Source: Polyodon spathula (Eukaryota > Chordata > Actinopteri > Acipenseriformes > Polyodontidae). Taken from it: DNA of 64,000 nt. Below are positions 14,492 through 27,150 of this stretch, in pieces. Position 1 is the first letter of the stretch. The number at the start of each line of letters is the position of its first letter. The notes under the pieces are model-generated. The model saw only the letters and a list, made by a program, of their open reading frames with translations. It did no database searches and was not told the origin of the DNA. The translations under genes were made by a program, and so were the position numbers. The stretch covers positions 9,126,298-9,190,297 of the forward strand of contig NC_054558.1 in the NCBI RefSeq assembly GCF_017654505.1. The letters are read 5' to 3'.

Positions 14492-14974
14492 TATTGCACA
14501 TTAAGAAGAAGAGGAATGATGTTTTGTATAACACCATGTACAGTGCTTCACTCCCCAGTGGGTTGTCTACATTGTCACGCAGCTTCTTCCTCTCCATGGC
14601 ACTGTGTGCTGGTTTCCTGGGAGCTCAGGGAGTCTCCTGAGAGCATCCTCTCCGAAGGGATTCAGCGCTCTGCCGGTCTGCTTAACAACCGCTGCCATCC
14701 TTAATGATCCGACTGCCGCAACATTTCCTGGAAAGCATCTTAAACGCCTGGCTGCAAAGAAAAAAAAACAACAGCCTTAGCGCTAACCTCCCTATTAGGG
14801 CAATGAGTCGTGCTGGGTGCTGGGGTGCTGGAGCACAGTATGATTGGTGTGGTGCATTCTCTCCCTGCACTACCACATGAAGTGGGAGTCGGAGTGAGGA
14901 ACAGAGAGCATTACTCAATGCATAACCCTGTCACACATTCTCTGAGTCCTGTGCTGAAATAACCTGGCAACATA

Positions 14975-15525
14975 CTGAGCTGCACAGTGCTGTTCTGCTA
15001 TAGACAACTCACAGATTAGAATTCAATGCACAGTGCTGTTCTGCTATAGACAAATCACAGATTAGAACTCAATGCACAGTGCTGTTCTGCTATAGAAAAC
15101 TCACAGATTAGAACTAAATGCAAGTGTTGTTCTGCTATAGGACACTCACAGATTAGAACTAAATGCACAGTGCTGTTCTGCTATAGGACACTCATAGATT
15201 AGAACTAAATGCACAGTGCTGTTCTGCTATAGGACACTCACAGATTAGAACTAAATGCACAGTGCTGTTCTGCTATAGGACACTCACAGATTAGAACTAA
15301 ATGCACAGTGCTGTTCTGCTATAGGACACTCACAGATTAGAACTAAATGCACAGTGCTGTTCTGCTATAGGACACTCGGACACTCACAGATTAGAACTCA
15401 ATGCAAGTGTTGTTCTGCTATATGACACTCACAGATTAGAACTCAATGCACAGTGCTGTTCTGCTATAGGACACTCACAGATTAGAACTCAATGCACAGT
15501 GCTGTTCTGCTATAGAAAACTCAAG
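14975..15525. repeat. 46-bp minisatellite, about 11-12 copies
   Basis: Unit of about 46 bp containing CAGTGCTGTTCTGCTATAG and CACTCACAGATTAGAAC, repeated head to tail with small indels (one unit lacks three bases, one carries a duplicated GGACACTC). Confidence 0.9.
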
Positions 15526-16080
15526 CAACACCAGAGCCAGAATGGAAGCTCTTTTACACAGCAGACTAGTAAAGAGGTCCACCCAGAACTCTAAATCCAC
15601 AATATTCAAACACACACACACACACAGATACATCCATCCATACACATACATACACACACACACACACACACAGATACATCCATCCATACGCACACACAGC
15701 CAGCCCAGTGGGTTGAGTTATAGAGAGATGTATGACTTAGCATGTGTGAGACGGTGACAACTGACCTGTACTGAGTATGTGCAGTAACATAATGGTCCTC
15801 TTAGAGGTACATTATCACTTAATAATGGACCTGGAATCAGATGCAAATATCATATTGTTGCAGGAACTGTGTGCTGAAAAACAATCCCAACAGTGGATCA
15901 AACCAGGGCTGATGCTGTCTGAGTGCAGAATTACACCAGGGCATGGGATCACTATTCCCACAGCCTGGAGTGTTGCTCAACCACGTAACTATTGTGCACC
16001 ACAGACTAAAGCTCTTCTGCTTGGAGTAGCTGATATGATCACACTATCAACAGCTATGATGGAGTCTATTTCTTCTTTAA

Positions 16081-16083
<3 letters not shown>

Positions 16084-16158
<75 letters not shown>
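16084..16158. repeat. (TA)n microsatellite
   Basis: About 37 perfect TA units. Confidence 0.95.
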
Positions 16159-16163
<5 letters not shown>

Positions 16164-17340
16164 GCAGGTGACTGGTTTCTCTGCTCCTCTCTGATCCAGT
16201 GTTACATTGGTCTGAGTTGAAGCGTTCATTGCCTCAGGATATTTACACATTAACTACATTAAACATGCATATTTTTTTCTACTGTGGTTTGGAATGAGTA
16301 TTTTGGCTGCAATTCAGCTGACATTACAGATTTGACCAAAGTGCCTGAAATTATATCACAAATGCAAAGTCTATTAATATAAATATTCAAACACATTCAA
16401 TAGGGTTAAGTTATAAGATTAAAAGACCAACTGTGAAGCAATTTACTTGGATTGAATATTGTATAACCGCTGTCATGTTTTTGATATTCTGTTATTTACA
16501 TTGTGTATTTTTGCATGTCCCTTATTAGGTTTACTTTGCCACAGTAATTTTGTAGTTTTCCCATGAATATATAGTGTGCATTTTCCATAGTTTACCCTGT
16601 CTCTGCCTTGTCTCTTAATGTGCTTTACCATACCTCCGTTATTTACAATGCTTACATGTGCTTGTACTCTGTTTCAACTGTGCTTTATCAAATTGCAATA
16701 CTTTGATATTACGAAGGAGAATCTTATTTTGTATCATGAATATACATACATCAAATATAAATATCGGGTTACTAAGTTGCTAAAATTGATTACAAAGCCT
16801 TTGACTCACTTTTATTAAAAATAAAACGCTTTAAAATGACTTTGAGCCGATTCTGTTGCCTAATTAAACTCAGAAAGCGTTTCATTACAAAACCATGTCA
16901 CTTTTTGTCCCTTATTGTGCCTGACTCGTTTCGCGTCATTGTCATTTCAAACATGCGTGACAAATTACGTGAATTACTGGCCCTAATTGCATTTCTTTCT
17001 TGTAGTCGCCTAGTTTATCATTGTGCTTTTGTTATTTTCATTCGTGTAAGAGTTCTCCTGACTGATTTTCTTTTCAGCATACAATCCCCAGTACAGAGTG
17101 TACACCTATATAGCAAGTCCACCATTTAAAGTGTCCTAGGCTTGACTTGTATTAGCAATGAATAAAATATATCTTAAACCCAGTCTTTAATATTAGTTTT
17201 ATTAGGATGCAGACACATCTTCACAACGACCAATTAATATTTAAAGCGAGGTAGGGATTTTTTTGGGGGGGGGATCATAAAAGCAAAGCCCTTTTTTGTA
17301 AGCAAATTCGGAATCTGTTTGAAGCGTGCGGCGCGTCTCG

Positions 17341-17400
17341 TCTGTGCGTGATGACGCGCTGTCCCGGCGTGTATAAGTGGTCGTTTCCAGGCGCCATTTC
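17341..17400 (+). promoter_or_regulatory. srsf3: SRSF3 core promoter, TATA-like box
   Basis: A TATAAG box at 17372-17377 sits about 30 bases before the inferred transcription start, in a locally GC/CpG-rich stretch, with a TGATGACGCG (CRE-like) element just upstream (17350-17358). The following noncoding exon ends in a strong donor (CTCG|GTAAGA at 17466/17467). Confidence 0.55.
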
Positions 17401-20400
17401 GTGTTCCTAGAGAGTGGAGAAGGAAGGGTTGCATTCACAGTTAATACGCACAAGCGGAACAGCTCGGTAAGAATACACGACGCTTTCTTCCAAAACTGAG
17501 CATATGTAAAGTGGATTGCAGGGGCCAAGGTGGGGTGTATCGGTTTTGCCAGTGGTAAGGTTTCTTTTCTGGCGTTTGGGTTCCCGCATTGTTCTTGTTC
17601 CTCGGTAGGGACGCGGCAGCCATTTTCTTTAAACCGTTCAAACACGGAGTAGGTGGATAGCTGCTAAGGAAAGCCAGCTGGGTTTGTTGTTTTCAGTGCC
17701 TCTAAGTGTGAGCTTTGTGAAGGGAATAGTCTAAACGGGTAAGAATGGATCCGCAACGTGTTACAGCTGATGTTAAATGCGTTTCGTGTTCCTTGTCTGC
17801 AACAGGAGCCTCCGCCATTTTCCACGAACAAAGAAACGCCGGGGGCCTCCTTGTGCTAGGTCGAGGACGGATTTTAATTGCAACGTGTCGGTTTTTTTTG
17901 GGAGGGGGGGGGCGGGGATTCGATATTTATTTTACAGTTTTAATCGAGTTGTGAAACTAGAAAAGGAAGTGCATTTACCGTGCTATTGTCCCGGCTTCGT
18001 TTTGTGGCATAATGTAGCAGCTCCTTATTAATTGCAGCTAGGCAATATGTATAATCTGACATCGCAGTTTTAAACGCATTGGCATAACGTGTATGGTATA
18101 CTGTACCCTCCCTTGTGTAATGCTATACTTCAGTGCTACGCGTAATTTAAATATGTTGAAAGGGTTATAAATGGTTGAAAATCAACAAGCAGAAACTAAT
18201 TTTACAGTCTGCCTCAACTCTACGTAAAAGCTTTGCCTAAATCTGTTGGTGCATTGAGGAGAATGAATGAATGTTAACTCGCCTCCAGAAGGGGAGGCAT
18301 TCAGAGGACCACCGTACAGCACTGAATTTGCTTTGTGATGCAGCGTTTGATCCAAATGTTTGTCTACCGAAGTCTAGCCTCCTATTGCCACTCTATTTCT
18401 TGCAGTAAAATTACGTTTAACACTAAAGTATACAATAAAGTTTAGGTTGATTCACATGTTTTGTGATGCAAGTTAAAACATGGAATTGGAGACCAAGTTA
18501 GGAATGTTTCCATGTGCTATGCATTTCCTTTTTGTACCCATTTCTGCCTTTACAGTTCTCTGTGGGGCCCCAAACTGCTGTACATAATTTTTAATACAAA
18601 AAATCTGCTTGCAAAACCGACATCTGTTTCTAACTGACTGCTGGCTACCTGTTCTGGGGTGGAAAAGTGCAGTTTGGCATCTCAAAGTAACATAAGCCAC
18701 TGCTAAGTTGTAGATTTTTTAAAAATAAACAAATTAAACTAAGTTGTTTTTTGCCAATCTTGTGTAATTATTTTGTTGCAACAATGGTATGTGTTTGTTT
18801 GATGGAAATGTGTAATACATGAAAACTAAACCAAGCAAAATTCTTCTTTCAGTTTTTCTCCTACACGTTTGTGGAGTAGCAATTTTTGTTTAGAGAATTG
18901 ATGCCAAGTGAAATGGGAGGTAATTACAAGACTTATTTTCATTTCTACAATGCATGCGAGAACAGTGCCCCTTCATGAAATGTTTGCTTTTGATGGTAAT
19001 CCATGCATCCACAGATACTGGTCTGGAACTGCTTGGGCAGTAGTTGTTTCAGCATTCCTCCTGTGGAATAGCAACTGTTCCAAGGGCTTTGTTATCCTAT
19101 TTCTTTCAATGAGATGGAATGCAAGCGTTTGTGACATACATTGCTTACTGAAAGTGGAAACCTGTTGCATGTTCTAGTCTAATATACATCTAAAAATCAG
19201 AATTTATATTTAAGAAATGCTGATAATTAAAAAAACCTAACAGGGTTTTGATGGCCAGACCTGTCTGTAGATAGCAATTGATGCTGTGCCAGATTTTAAG
19301 CTGTTTTATTCAGTAAATGCTCGACAATTTGCAAGTAACATGCCCCTATTCAGTTTTGGTAAAGCGTTGCCTCTTTCTTTCAGATCCAGCCATGCATAGA
19401 GACTCTTGTCCCTTGGACTGCAAGGTCTATGTTGGTAACCTGGGTAACAATGGTAATAAAACAGAGCTGGAGCGCTCCTTTGGGTATTACGGCCCTCTGC
19501 GCAGCGTGTGGGTGGCCAGAAACCCACCCGGCTTTGCTTTTGTGGAGTTTGAAGATCCCCGTGATGCGGCTGTTGCCGTTAGAGAGTGGATGGAGGAAGA
19601 TCCCCGTGATGCTGCTGATGCCGTTAGAGAGCTGGATGGAAGGTATACATATACCTGTTTGTATTGTTCTTATGCACTTGCCAGTTGATGATTTAAAGCT
19701 ACAATTGGTGGGGGAAGGATATTTGTATTCTCAGTAGGTTCTGATTGATAGAAGTAATTTTAGTATACCTTGGAAAGGTAATTAGTTTCACCCACAGTTT
19801 CATTAAACATGCTTGCTTTCTGATTTTAGAATGCATCAAAACATTTATGTAAAAAAAAAAAAAAAACTCTGTTCAATGGCTGCACAGTTGTTCTGATCCA
19901 CAAATGCCATCTGATCCAAACTTTCAGCTTGAGTTTTTTAGCCATGATGCTTTAGGTAATACAGGGTGCTAATATTCACCTTTTAAAAAATCATCAGCCC
20001 ATGATGTATAGAGAGCAGGTTACATCAGAACTAACCATTGTTTTACTAGTTTCTTCAGAACACAGCTATTAACAAGCATTTGGAACAGTCATTTTAAATG
20101 AGCGAGTGTTCATAAGCAATTTTCTTGAACAGCTGTTGTCTAGAAATGGGGAGATCGCTATTGCTGTGTAACCCACGCACTGGTTTGTAGTTCTCGACGT
20201 GAACCCTGTAATGCCTTCACGCAGGACCCTGTGCGGATGCAGGGTAAGGGTAGAGCTCTCTAATGGGGAGAAGCGTACCCGCAACAGGGGACCGCCCCCG
20301 TCTTGGAGCAGACGTCCACGCGATGACAATCGGAGGAGGAGCCCGCCAGCGCGACGCAGGTACTTCACAAAGACAGCAGCTAGCTACTATTGTCATTACC

Positions 20401-23400
20401 CAGAGCAATGTAGCTTTAGAAACCAGGCTGTAAAGGATTTAACACTAGTAAAGTACAATTTATCTAGTTTTGAATATTAATTTAATCCTAGGTGCCGTGT
20501 GTAAAGTCCAGGTGGCTTTTAAATCCTCTGATTGCAGAGAAACAACCCTTTTTAAATAAGGCTTTACATATTTTTGGCCAGTTAATTTAGTGTGTAAGGA
20601 ACTAGTCTGACACCTGACCATTTATTTCATTAATGGGAACATTCAAATGCTCTGTTTGGTTTAATATGCAATTCATCTTCATTGTCATTTGTTCTTAGTG
20701 TTAACAAACCAAGCCAATGTGCTTTTTAGCCTTTAGATGCAGGTTCTGGAAAGTGGGGGGGGGGTGAGATTTAGCTAGTGGGGTTTACTACCTATCATGG
20801 TGGCATAGGGCTGGGCAGTTCTGTTTTGCTAAACTCAAATAAGTGAATAAATGGCTCGGTTAGAACTTGCCATAAATTCTACCCTGGCCTAATGCATCAG
20901 ATGGATGGCTAGCACAGTGGTTCTCAAGATGATACAGACACAGATTGGGAAGCTTTGTAGTTCAGGTTTAGAGACCCATAACTTCATCTACTCTGCTGTT
21001 CATTACACTTTCCCTGGACACTATTTGGTGTGCTAGGCTGCTAGCTGGTGCTAAAGTGGTTGAAAGATCAGTATGAGAAGGGATTTCATACATACCAGCT
21101 GTAGTTACACAGCATTTATGGAGTGGTGCATACTTAGCCAGAAACAAGTAGTAGGTACATTAATCTTTCTTAAATGGTTACTCTTGGCTTGACTGGGTGC
21201 AACTGAGAAATGCTGTGCTAGCGGTTTCATTGTGGCTGATGGCCAAATCAGATATTTAACAAATGTAACTACCAAGCTGGCGATTCCTCACATTAATGCC
21301 CAGTCCTATTTCTAGTTTTTTGCAGCAATTGATAAAATGCTAGATTTGGTTTTAATGATAGCTTTTGTTTCATTTTTAAAGGTTGCTTTTTTTATTTACC
21401 ATCTCAATTAATAAAAATGAACCCCCGTTGCAGAGTCACCATCATGCCTCTTCTCACCACCCTCTGAGTCTGCATTAGCCAGTCAACTAGCCCTCTTTCA
21501 GCGTCATGTGACCACTGACCAGCGTGCCCCAATCAGCTTGGCTGGTGTCGTATCACATGACCCCAGGCATGGCCAGTCGTCAGGTTGCACCGCCCTTTGG
21601 TTCCTGAGCATGCTGTTTTCTGTCAGCCTTCTCTCCAACCTAAACCCAATCGGCAGCGGCCACCTCGACCGCCTACCACACATTCCTGACCAATCAGCTG
21701 TTTACTATTCCAAATGTCTACACAACAACCTACAGCAGCAGCCTTCGGCTAACCAATAAAAGCAGGAAAAATCCACAACCAACCCCCTCCGCCAACCAAC
21801 TAAACGCAACATTCGGCAAATTCTACCTGGCCGCCAGTCTGGCAACCTCGCCATTTCTAGCTTGTTGAAAACCAAAAGACTAGTAAGTTTTTCCTGCTTC
21901 TACAGTTTACTGCTGGTTACAATTAAAGGAGTAAGCTGCTTCATAAGGAAATCATTTATTTTATTTTCAATCAAGGGCTGGTTGTGCATAATTGAGTTTT
22001 AAAGGTGAATGGGGAATCTCATTAGGTTATAGATTGACGTGCATGGCAACCACCTGTCAATTTGAGCAGCTGTTTGCACTCTTCCTCAAAAGGGTGTGAA
22101 CAGTTTGCAGGTTTGAAACCAGTATCCTCTTATGTGTTCTAACTTTGGGTTGGTATGGTCCCATCACCTTTTAAACAAAAGGACTAACATTGAGCCAGTT
22201 AATGTTGCCTAGAATCTGGGTAAGACAACTTTTAAAGTCCATTTTTTCATTCTTTAAACCCCCTCCCAGTTTGAACAGTGTTAAGAGCATCAAACCACCA
22301 GGTTTCCATTATGGGTTATTTTCGGTCACATCCCGACCATTTTGAGAGTTTTACACTTGCAAGGGCTCACGCTAAACTATCATGTCCCCAGATAAATGTC
22401 CTTTTCCTACCAAATCCCCCTTTTAATTGATGCAACTGAAATGGCCTCCAGCAGTTTGTTGAATGGGATTAGAAACTGGGATCTCCTGGCTTTTAGTCCT
22501 TTTTCTTTGGGAACTGCATAATGCATTTCTGTCTTTTGCATCTAGTGTCTTTGGGGTAAAGAGATGTCTGAAAACTTGTGGACCCTTTTAATGGAGCGGG
22601 ACACTAGTGTGGGCCCTGTCTCTACACTTGGTGTTCTGCATGGATTCCAACAGCTCGTCGGGAACACTTGCACTGACATTTTTAAAGTGCTAAAACCGAG
22701 AACTGTTGGAAACCCTGCAGTTGTAAAATATCACCATAAATCTGCTGTTCATTTTGAAATTAACGTGTAAATGTTTCTTTGCATAATCCCAGGTTCAGTT
22801 GGGTTGAATAGGGTGGTGCTTCAAATCAGCCATTCTGCAGTGTTGGTGTGAGATTAAATGTGCTCTTCTAACTTTTATAGATCGCCTCGCAGGAGAAGCT
22901 TCAGCCGAAGCCGTAGCAGGTAATTTACTTTTATAAATGCATGAATTAACTGGGCTGACTAGTGTTGATAGTTGGTGTAATGGTAGATCTTTTAAATGAA
23001 TTAAGGGCACTTTTTCATGCTGTGAGAATAGTGGATGAATTGCAGCATTTTTTGCTTAGGAGATTGTGGCTGTTACAATGGAGCTTAAGTCTTAAGTCAC
23101 ATGGATGCAGGCACATGGGCATGTACACGTGTTCACATTTTTGTGGTCTCCTTTTCTACAAACTAAACTGAAGGCAAATTTACTATTTACTTTGCTTTCT
23201 TTTTCCCAGGTCTCTTTCCAGAGATAGGAGGAGGGAGAGATCCTTGTCCAGAGAAAGGAACCATAAACCATCACGCTCCTTTTCTAGATCTCGCAGGTAT
23301 GTGTCCTGCATTAATCTAGACCCTCAATGAGATGTCCATGTCAGGAAGCGAAAGTTCATGATGGTGTGAAGTGAACACTTGTATGTTACAGACTTCTTAA

Positions 23401-24036
23401 TTGCCAAAAGTGTCCTTTTGATGGCATGTCTTTGTAATCCCTGGGGAATAAATCTAATACATTTTAATTTGCTAAATGTGTGTGACAGATTGAGTAGGTT
23501 TTGTATCATTTTAACTTTTCTGTTTTTGTCTCTTCTAGCCGTTCCAGGTCCAATGAAAGGAAGTAGAGGAAGGAGTCATGTCGACTTGTGTACAAATCGT
23601 CACCCCTTATTGAAAATGTTTCACTTGTTAATGACTTTATGCTCTAGCTGGAGTTTTGCTGTTTTTTTTTTTTTTTAATACATGTTTTAGCTGTTTAATT
23701 TGTTGTGAAACACAGGGTAACCAAGGACTTAAGTGGGAAGTCTGTATATAAATGCTTTGTGAAGATTTGAGAGTTGCTGTAACATAAGCAGGAAATGCTG
23801 TTAATGATAGGAAAATTGACATTCTGTGTTCAGACAACATTTTATATCTTGCACAAAATTAAATGTTTTTCCAAAGCTACCATGTTTGTAGAAGTTCTGT
23901 CCACATTCTCCATTCCAAGGATTTAAAAAAAAAAAAAAAAAAAATTCAAAGCTGTGGAGTGCTTATCTGCGAGGACAGTATGAATGGAAAGCTACTTTTA
24001 CTATAGCAGGGTAAAAGCCACAGGGTGTTAATAAAC
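17400..24036 (+). CDS. srsf3: SRSF3 (SRp20) splicing factor
   Basis: A serine/arginine-rich splicing factor of the nucleus: it binds CNNC-type RNA motifs and directs exon choice, 3' processing and mRNA export. Inferred exons: 1 (about 17400-17466, noncoding), 2 (19384-19642, ATG at 19392), 3 (20225-20359), 4 (22881-22919), 5 (23210-23296), 6 (23539 on, stop at 23564-23566). All have GT-AG introns and join in frame. The product begins [20 protein letters not shown], has RNP1 GFAFVEFE, and ends in an RS domain finishing RSRSNERK, essentially the vertebrate SRSF3 sequence. It is predicted at 179 residues instead of 164, because exon 2 carries a 15-codon tandem duplication inside the RRM (residues 54-68 and 69-83). 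The 3' UTR extends at least to the AATAAA at 24030-24035; a second weaker signal (AATTAAA) lies near 24478. The neighbouring CDKN1A matches mammalian synteny. Identity is near certain; whether the duplicated RRM is functional is not known. Confidence 0.95.
19551..19642 (+). repeat. srsf3: In-frame tandem duplication in SRSF3 RRM
   Basis: Unit 1 (19551-19595, 45 nt) and unit 2 (19596-19642, 47 nt) both begin GAAGATCCCCGTGATGC. They encode [15 protein letters not shown] and [15 protein letters not shown]; the second is the conserved one. Relative to unit 2, unit 1 lacks two single bases near its end, which together keep the frame and turn LDG into WME. The segment is the helix after RNP1 and the loop before the last strand. 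Confidence 0.9.
21434..21882 (+). promoter_or_regulatory. srsf3: SRSF3 poison (NMD) cassette exon
   Basis: Between constitutive exons 3 and 4, a 449-base block is bounded by TTGCAG|AGTC and CTA|GTAAGT. Spliced after exon 3 it reads [10 protein letters not shown] and then stops (TGA), so inclusion would truncate the protein before the RS domain and trigger nonsense-mediated decay. It is C-rich, with many CNNC motifs (for example CCAACCAACTAAACGCAAC), the SRSF3 binding signature, consistent with the known autoregulation of mammalian SRSF3 by a cassette exon of similar length. It also contains an AATAAA at 21755-21760 that might act as an intronic polyadenylation signal. Confidence 0.8.
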
Positions 24037-24937
24037 ACTGTTGCTTTTCTGGTCTGGTAGAATAGTTTTGGATTTGATCTGTACAGGGCCGTGTAGGTTT
24101 TAAATTATGCTTTGTATCTGAATCTTTGGATGTGCAGCAGTTGGGGATTTGAAGATGTGTGTGAAGTTAATCCTGGAGTGGAGTGTTGTAATGAAAAATG
24201 AACAGGAATAGAAACGGATGCCCTGACCACCAGAAATGAATTCCTAGCAAATACTCTTAACTTGTATTTTGTTTTTGTGGGGTTTTTTTTTTAATGTGAA
24301 ATCATTGCCGCTGTAGTGTTTAAAACTGTAACCTGACCTTCAAGCACCTTTATTACATGTCTTTTGCCTGTTAGGGTGACAGATTTTGCTTCTAGAGCAG
24401 AGTAATGAAGGTGAAAATCTGCTTTGTAACTATTCAGCCTTTTTGTTTGCTGTTTGTACTATTTGTAATGTTCTTTCAATTAAACTTTGGTTACCGAAAG
24501 CTGTCTACATGATGTGTAAAATGGGAATTACATTTTTGGTTGGTAGGTGTTTCCAGTTCAGAATCATTGCCGAAGTAGTGTCGAAGGCATCTGAATAGCA
24601 CCAAGTTTTTCCTAGTGTGTGATTGCAGCTGAACAGAGTGGAATTGTTCTTTTTAAATCTATGCTATTGGTGGGTAACTATCAATCTGAGGTATCCAATT
24701 GTAAATTGGTGCCAAAGGCAGGGTGTTCAGATATGACAACTAGTGTGCTGTTTGGGTTTTATTTTATTTATTTTTTTTTTTCCGCCTCAGGTGACCTGTC
24801 TTCAAATTTGTTTCAGGCATTTATTTTTATCTGAAGGTGCACATGGTGCCCTGCAGGGTTCTGTTCCTGTTCCCTTATATGCTACACTTGGGTGATATTG
24901 TCCGTAGACATCAGGTACATTTTCATTATGCTGTGCT

Positions 24938-25198
24938 CAACTATAATAATCTTTATATAGCACCTTCCATAGTGGCCCACCATCACAAAGCGCTTTACAA
25001 GATACAAGACTAGGGTGTATGAACTACGCATCAGCTGCAGAGTCACTTACAACAATGTCTTGCCTGAAAAGCTGAGCACAAGGAGATTAAGTGACTCACT
25101 TAGGATCATACAAGTGAGTCTGGCTGAACTGGGATTTGAACTGGGGACTTGCTGATTACAGGCCTTTTGCTTTAACCACTGGACCACACAGCCTCCTG
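24938..25198 (-). mobile_element. tRNA-derived SINE
   Basis: Read on the minus strand, it starts with a degenerate tRNA head: an A-box-like TGGTCCAGTGGTTAAAG and a B box with GTTCAAATCCC about 40 bases later. It ends in a body with GTAAAGCGCTTTGTGATGGT and a CTATATAAAGATTATTAT tail. This head/body arrangement is typical of fish V-SINE-like families; the exact family is not determined. Confidence 0.7.
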
Positions 25199-25341
25199 TA
25201 ATTTTAACAAATTATATCTATTTCTGAAACCTGGTGCCACCTCAGATGAAAATAGCCAGACTACCTGCCTTGCTGACTATCAAGGGATGTCAACTTTTGA
25301 ATGTTAAACTAATAAAACATGCTTCTTGTCACAGAATGAAT

Positions 25342-25353
25342 AATATATATATA

Positions 25354-25394
<41 letters not shown>
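25342..25394. repeat. (TA)n microsatellite
   Basis: TA dinucleotide run with one phase change. Confidence 0.95.
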
Positions 25395-25395
<1 letters not shown>

Positions 25396-25544
25396 CCATC
25401 TGATTTTCCATGTGGTAGTTTCTCCTGAGATTTTGTTCCAGTCTTTAATCTGGACTGTAACAAGTTTTTTTTTCTTCACTATTTAAATATTGCTTAACTA
25501 AGATGTTCTCTGGCTGTCGAGACTGATGCATGCTTTTGTAACCT

Positions 25545-25995
25545 CTAGGACTGATTTATTGCAATGCTCTTTTCTCAGATTTAAAGTTTTGTCTCGGTTG
25601 CAGCTTTTGAGAAATGCTGCTGCCAGAGTTAACAAGAAAAAATAAATAAATCATTACCCCAGTGTTTGCAGCCTTATTGTATGCTTCAGGATTGATTTTA
25701 AGGTTCTGCTTCAAACTTCTAAAGCCTTAAATGGCACAGTCTAAGATTAAAAACTCATTTCTGTAATTTAGCAAATGTATTTTAACGTGAAAATGTATTC
25801 TATTTCATACTTTTTTTTTTTTTATTACTTAATTTTGTCACTGCTTTAAGTAAGAATTAAAATTACTTAGTGTATGTAATTTAAAGGGGTATTTTATAAT
25901 CTTACCTTTCACTATTTCTTACTGTTTTTGTATATTTGTAATTTTTATCCATAAAGTGCTTTGAGGTCATTTTATTCGGAAAGGTGCTGGGTGCA
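25545..25995 (+). mobile_element. Non-LTR retrotransposon 3' fragment
   Basis: Plus-strand translation in pieces gives a degraded reverse transcriptase C-terminus (DYCNAL, then RLQLLRNAAARV, then FRIDFKVLLQTSKALNGT), the usual order in L2/jockey-like elements. It is followed by a TTTGAGGTCATTTTATTCGGAAAGGTGCT-like 3' tail (about 25960-25990). Stops and deletions show it is dead. Confidence 0.7.
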
Positions 25996-27044
25996 AACTA
26001 TTACCATCATGGTCCAGTACTTGGAGCTGTTGACATAACAAAGCTGTGGCATTGCAATTATGCAGATTTGTTCAATGTGTCTATTGCTACTGTAAGATAC
26101 TGGAACAGGCAGTTCGATGCCTTCAGAATGACCTATAAAGAAATCACAGAAAAACTGCATGCCATATTTGGATCTTGTTCACTACTGTACTTTCAGGCTA
26201 CTGAATAGTGATCTACTTCCTCCTTCAAATCATCTTCAGGCATCCGAGTGTTTCAGTTGCAGTCTAGTACAATTAGAGGGTGCTGTCTTCACTTAAAATG
26301 CAGTCTTAACTCAGGCTGCAGCCCAAAGGAATATCCACTAGAAACTGCTCTGGGCATCAGTTGAGTTTTGGTTAATGTTAGTTGGGGTTGGGGTTGGGTT
26401 AGGGTCAGGGTGGGTTGATGTCGGAGGGGTGCAGAGCTCAGAAAGTGAAAGGTGGGAGTGCTGGACAAATACCCTACAATCATCTGATACCCTGAGGACA
26501 GTTTTGAGTGGATATTTCTTTCTGCTGCATTCAGGCTAGTAGAATCAATACATTGTTCTGTGCCTCATTTCAACATGACATGTGTTTTGCTTTTTGTAAC
26601 CCCAGTTAAATTGTATATGAAGAAATGCTTTGCTTTTCATTAGAAAGACTTTAATAACCACAAATAGAAATCGGGAGCACACACAAATGCAGATGAATAC
26701 CCAGTCATTCATACTGTAAGTCTAATAGACCACTAAAACAAATAGGGGTCAGCAACACAACAGCTGTATTGCGTAGCGTACAGTGACACAGCGGTTTAAA
26801 TGGGCAATTACTGTAAATGGGATTGAGAAATGATGTGCAATGAATGGGATGCAAATAAAAGATGGTTTACACTGATTTTACTACTTCTTGGCATTACACA
26901 AACGTTACCATGTAACAAAGCACGTGTGGTGTTGCAGAGTATGTGTAAAAGTAACCTGTGTGCAGGAACAAATCTAATGGAGCACAAGCAGCAAATGATT
27001 TAGCAGAATCTGCTCTTATTCGTTGTCAAAGGCGTAAAACCGAG

Positions 27045-27150
27045 GTTTACTATTGTAAGTGACTCTGCAGCAGTAGTGATGCATAGTTCACCCCTTAAGT
27101 CGGTTTTGATAAATGTCTGCTAAATGAATAATTAATAATAATAATAATAA
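27045..27150 (+). mobile_element. L2-type LINE/SINE tail
   Basis: The segment TTGTAAGTGACTC...AAATGTCTGCTAAATGAATAA followed by (AAT)n resembles the conserved 3' tail shared by L2 elements and the SINEs they mobilise. Only the tail is recognisable. Confidence 0.55.

Larger units (their letters stand above)
13100..17340. other. Intergenic stretch upstream of SRSF3
   Basis: No coding exon recognised. It holds an (AAT)n run (14431-14491), a 46-bp minisatellite, CA tracts (15609-15700) and a long (TA)n run (16084-16158). The remainder is AT-rich unique-looking sequence. Confidence 0.5.

Noticed and set aside
14975..15525. Possible CRISPR-like spaced repeats
   Set aside because: The 46-bp units are contiguous with no unique spacers, in a vertebrate genome; this is a minisatellite.
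17745..18031. Open frames after SRSF3 exon 1
   Set aside because: They lie in intron 1, are not in frame with MHRDSC, and have no SR-protein similarity.
26375..26415. GGGTTAGGGT-like telomeric motif
   Set aside because: Only a few irregular G-rich units with no true (TTAGGG)n run; not an interstitial telomere.
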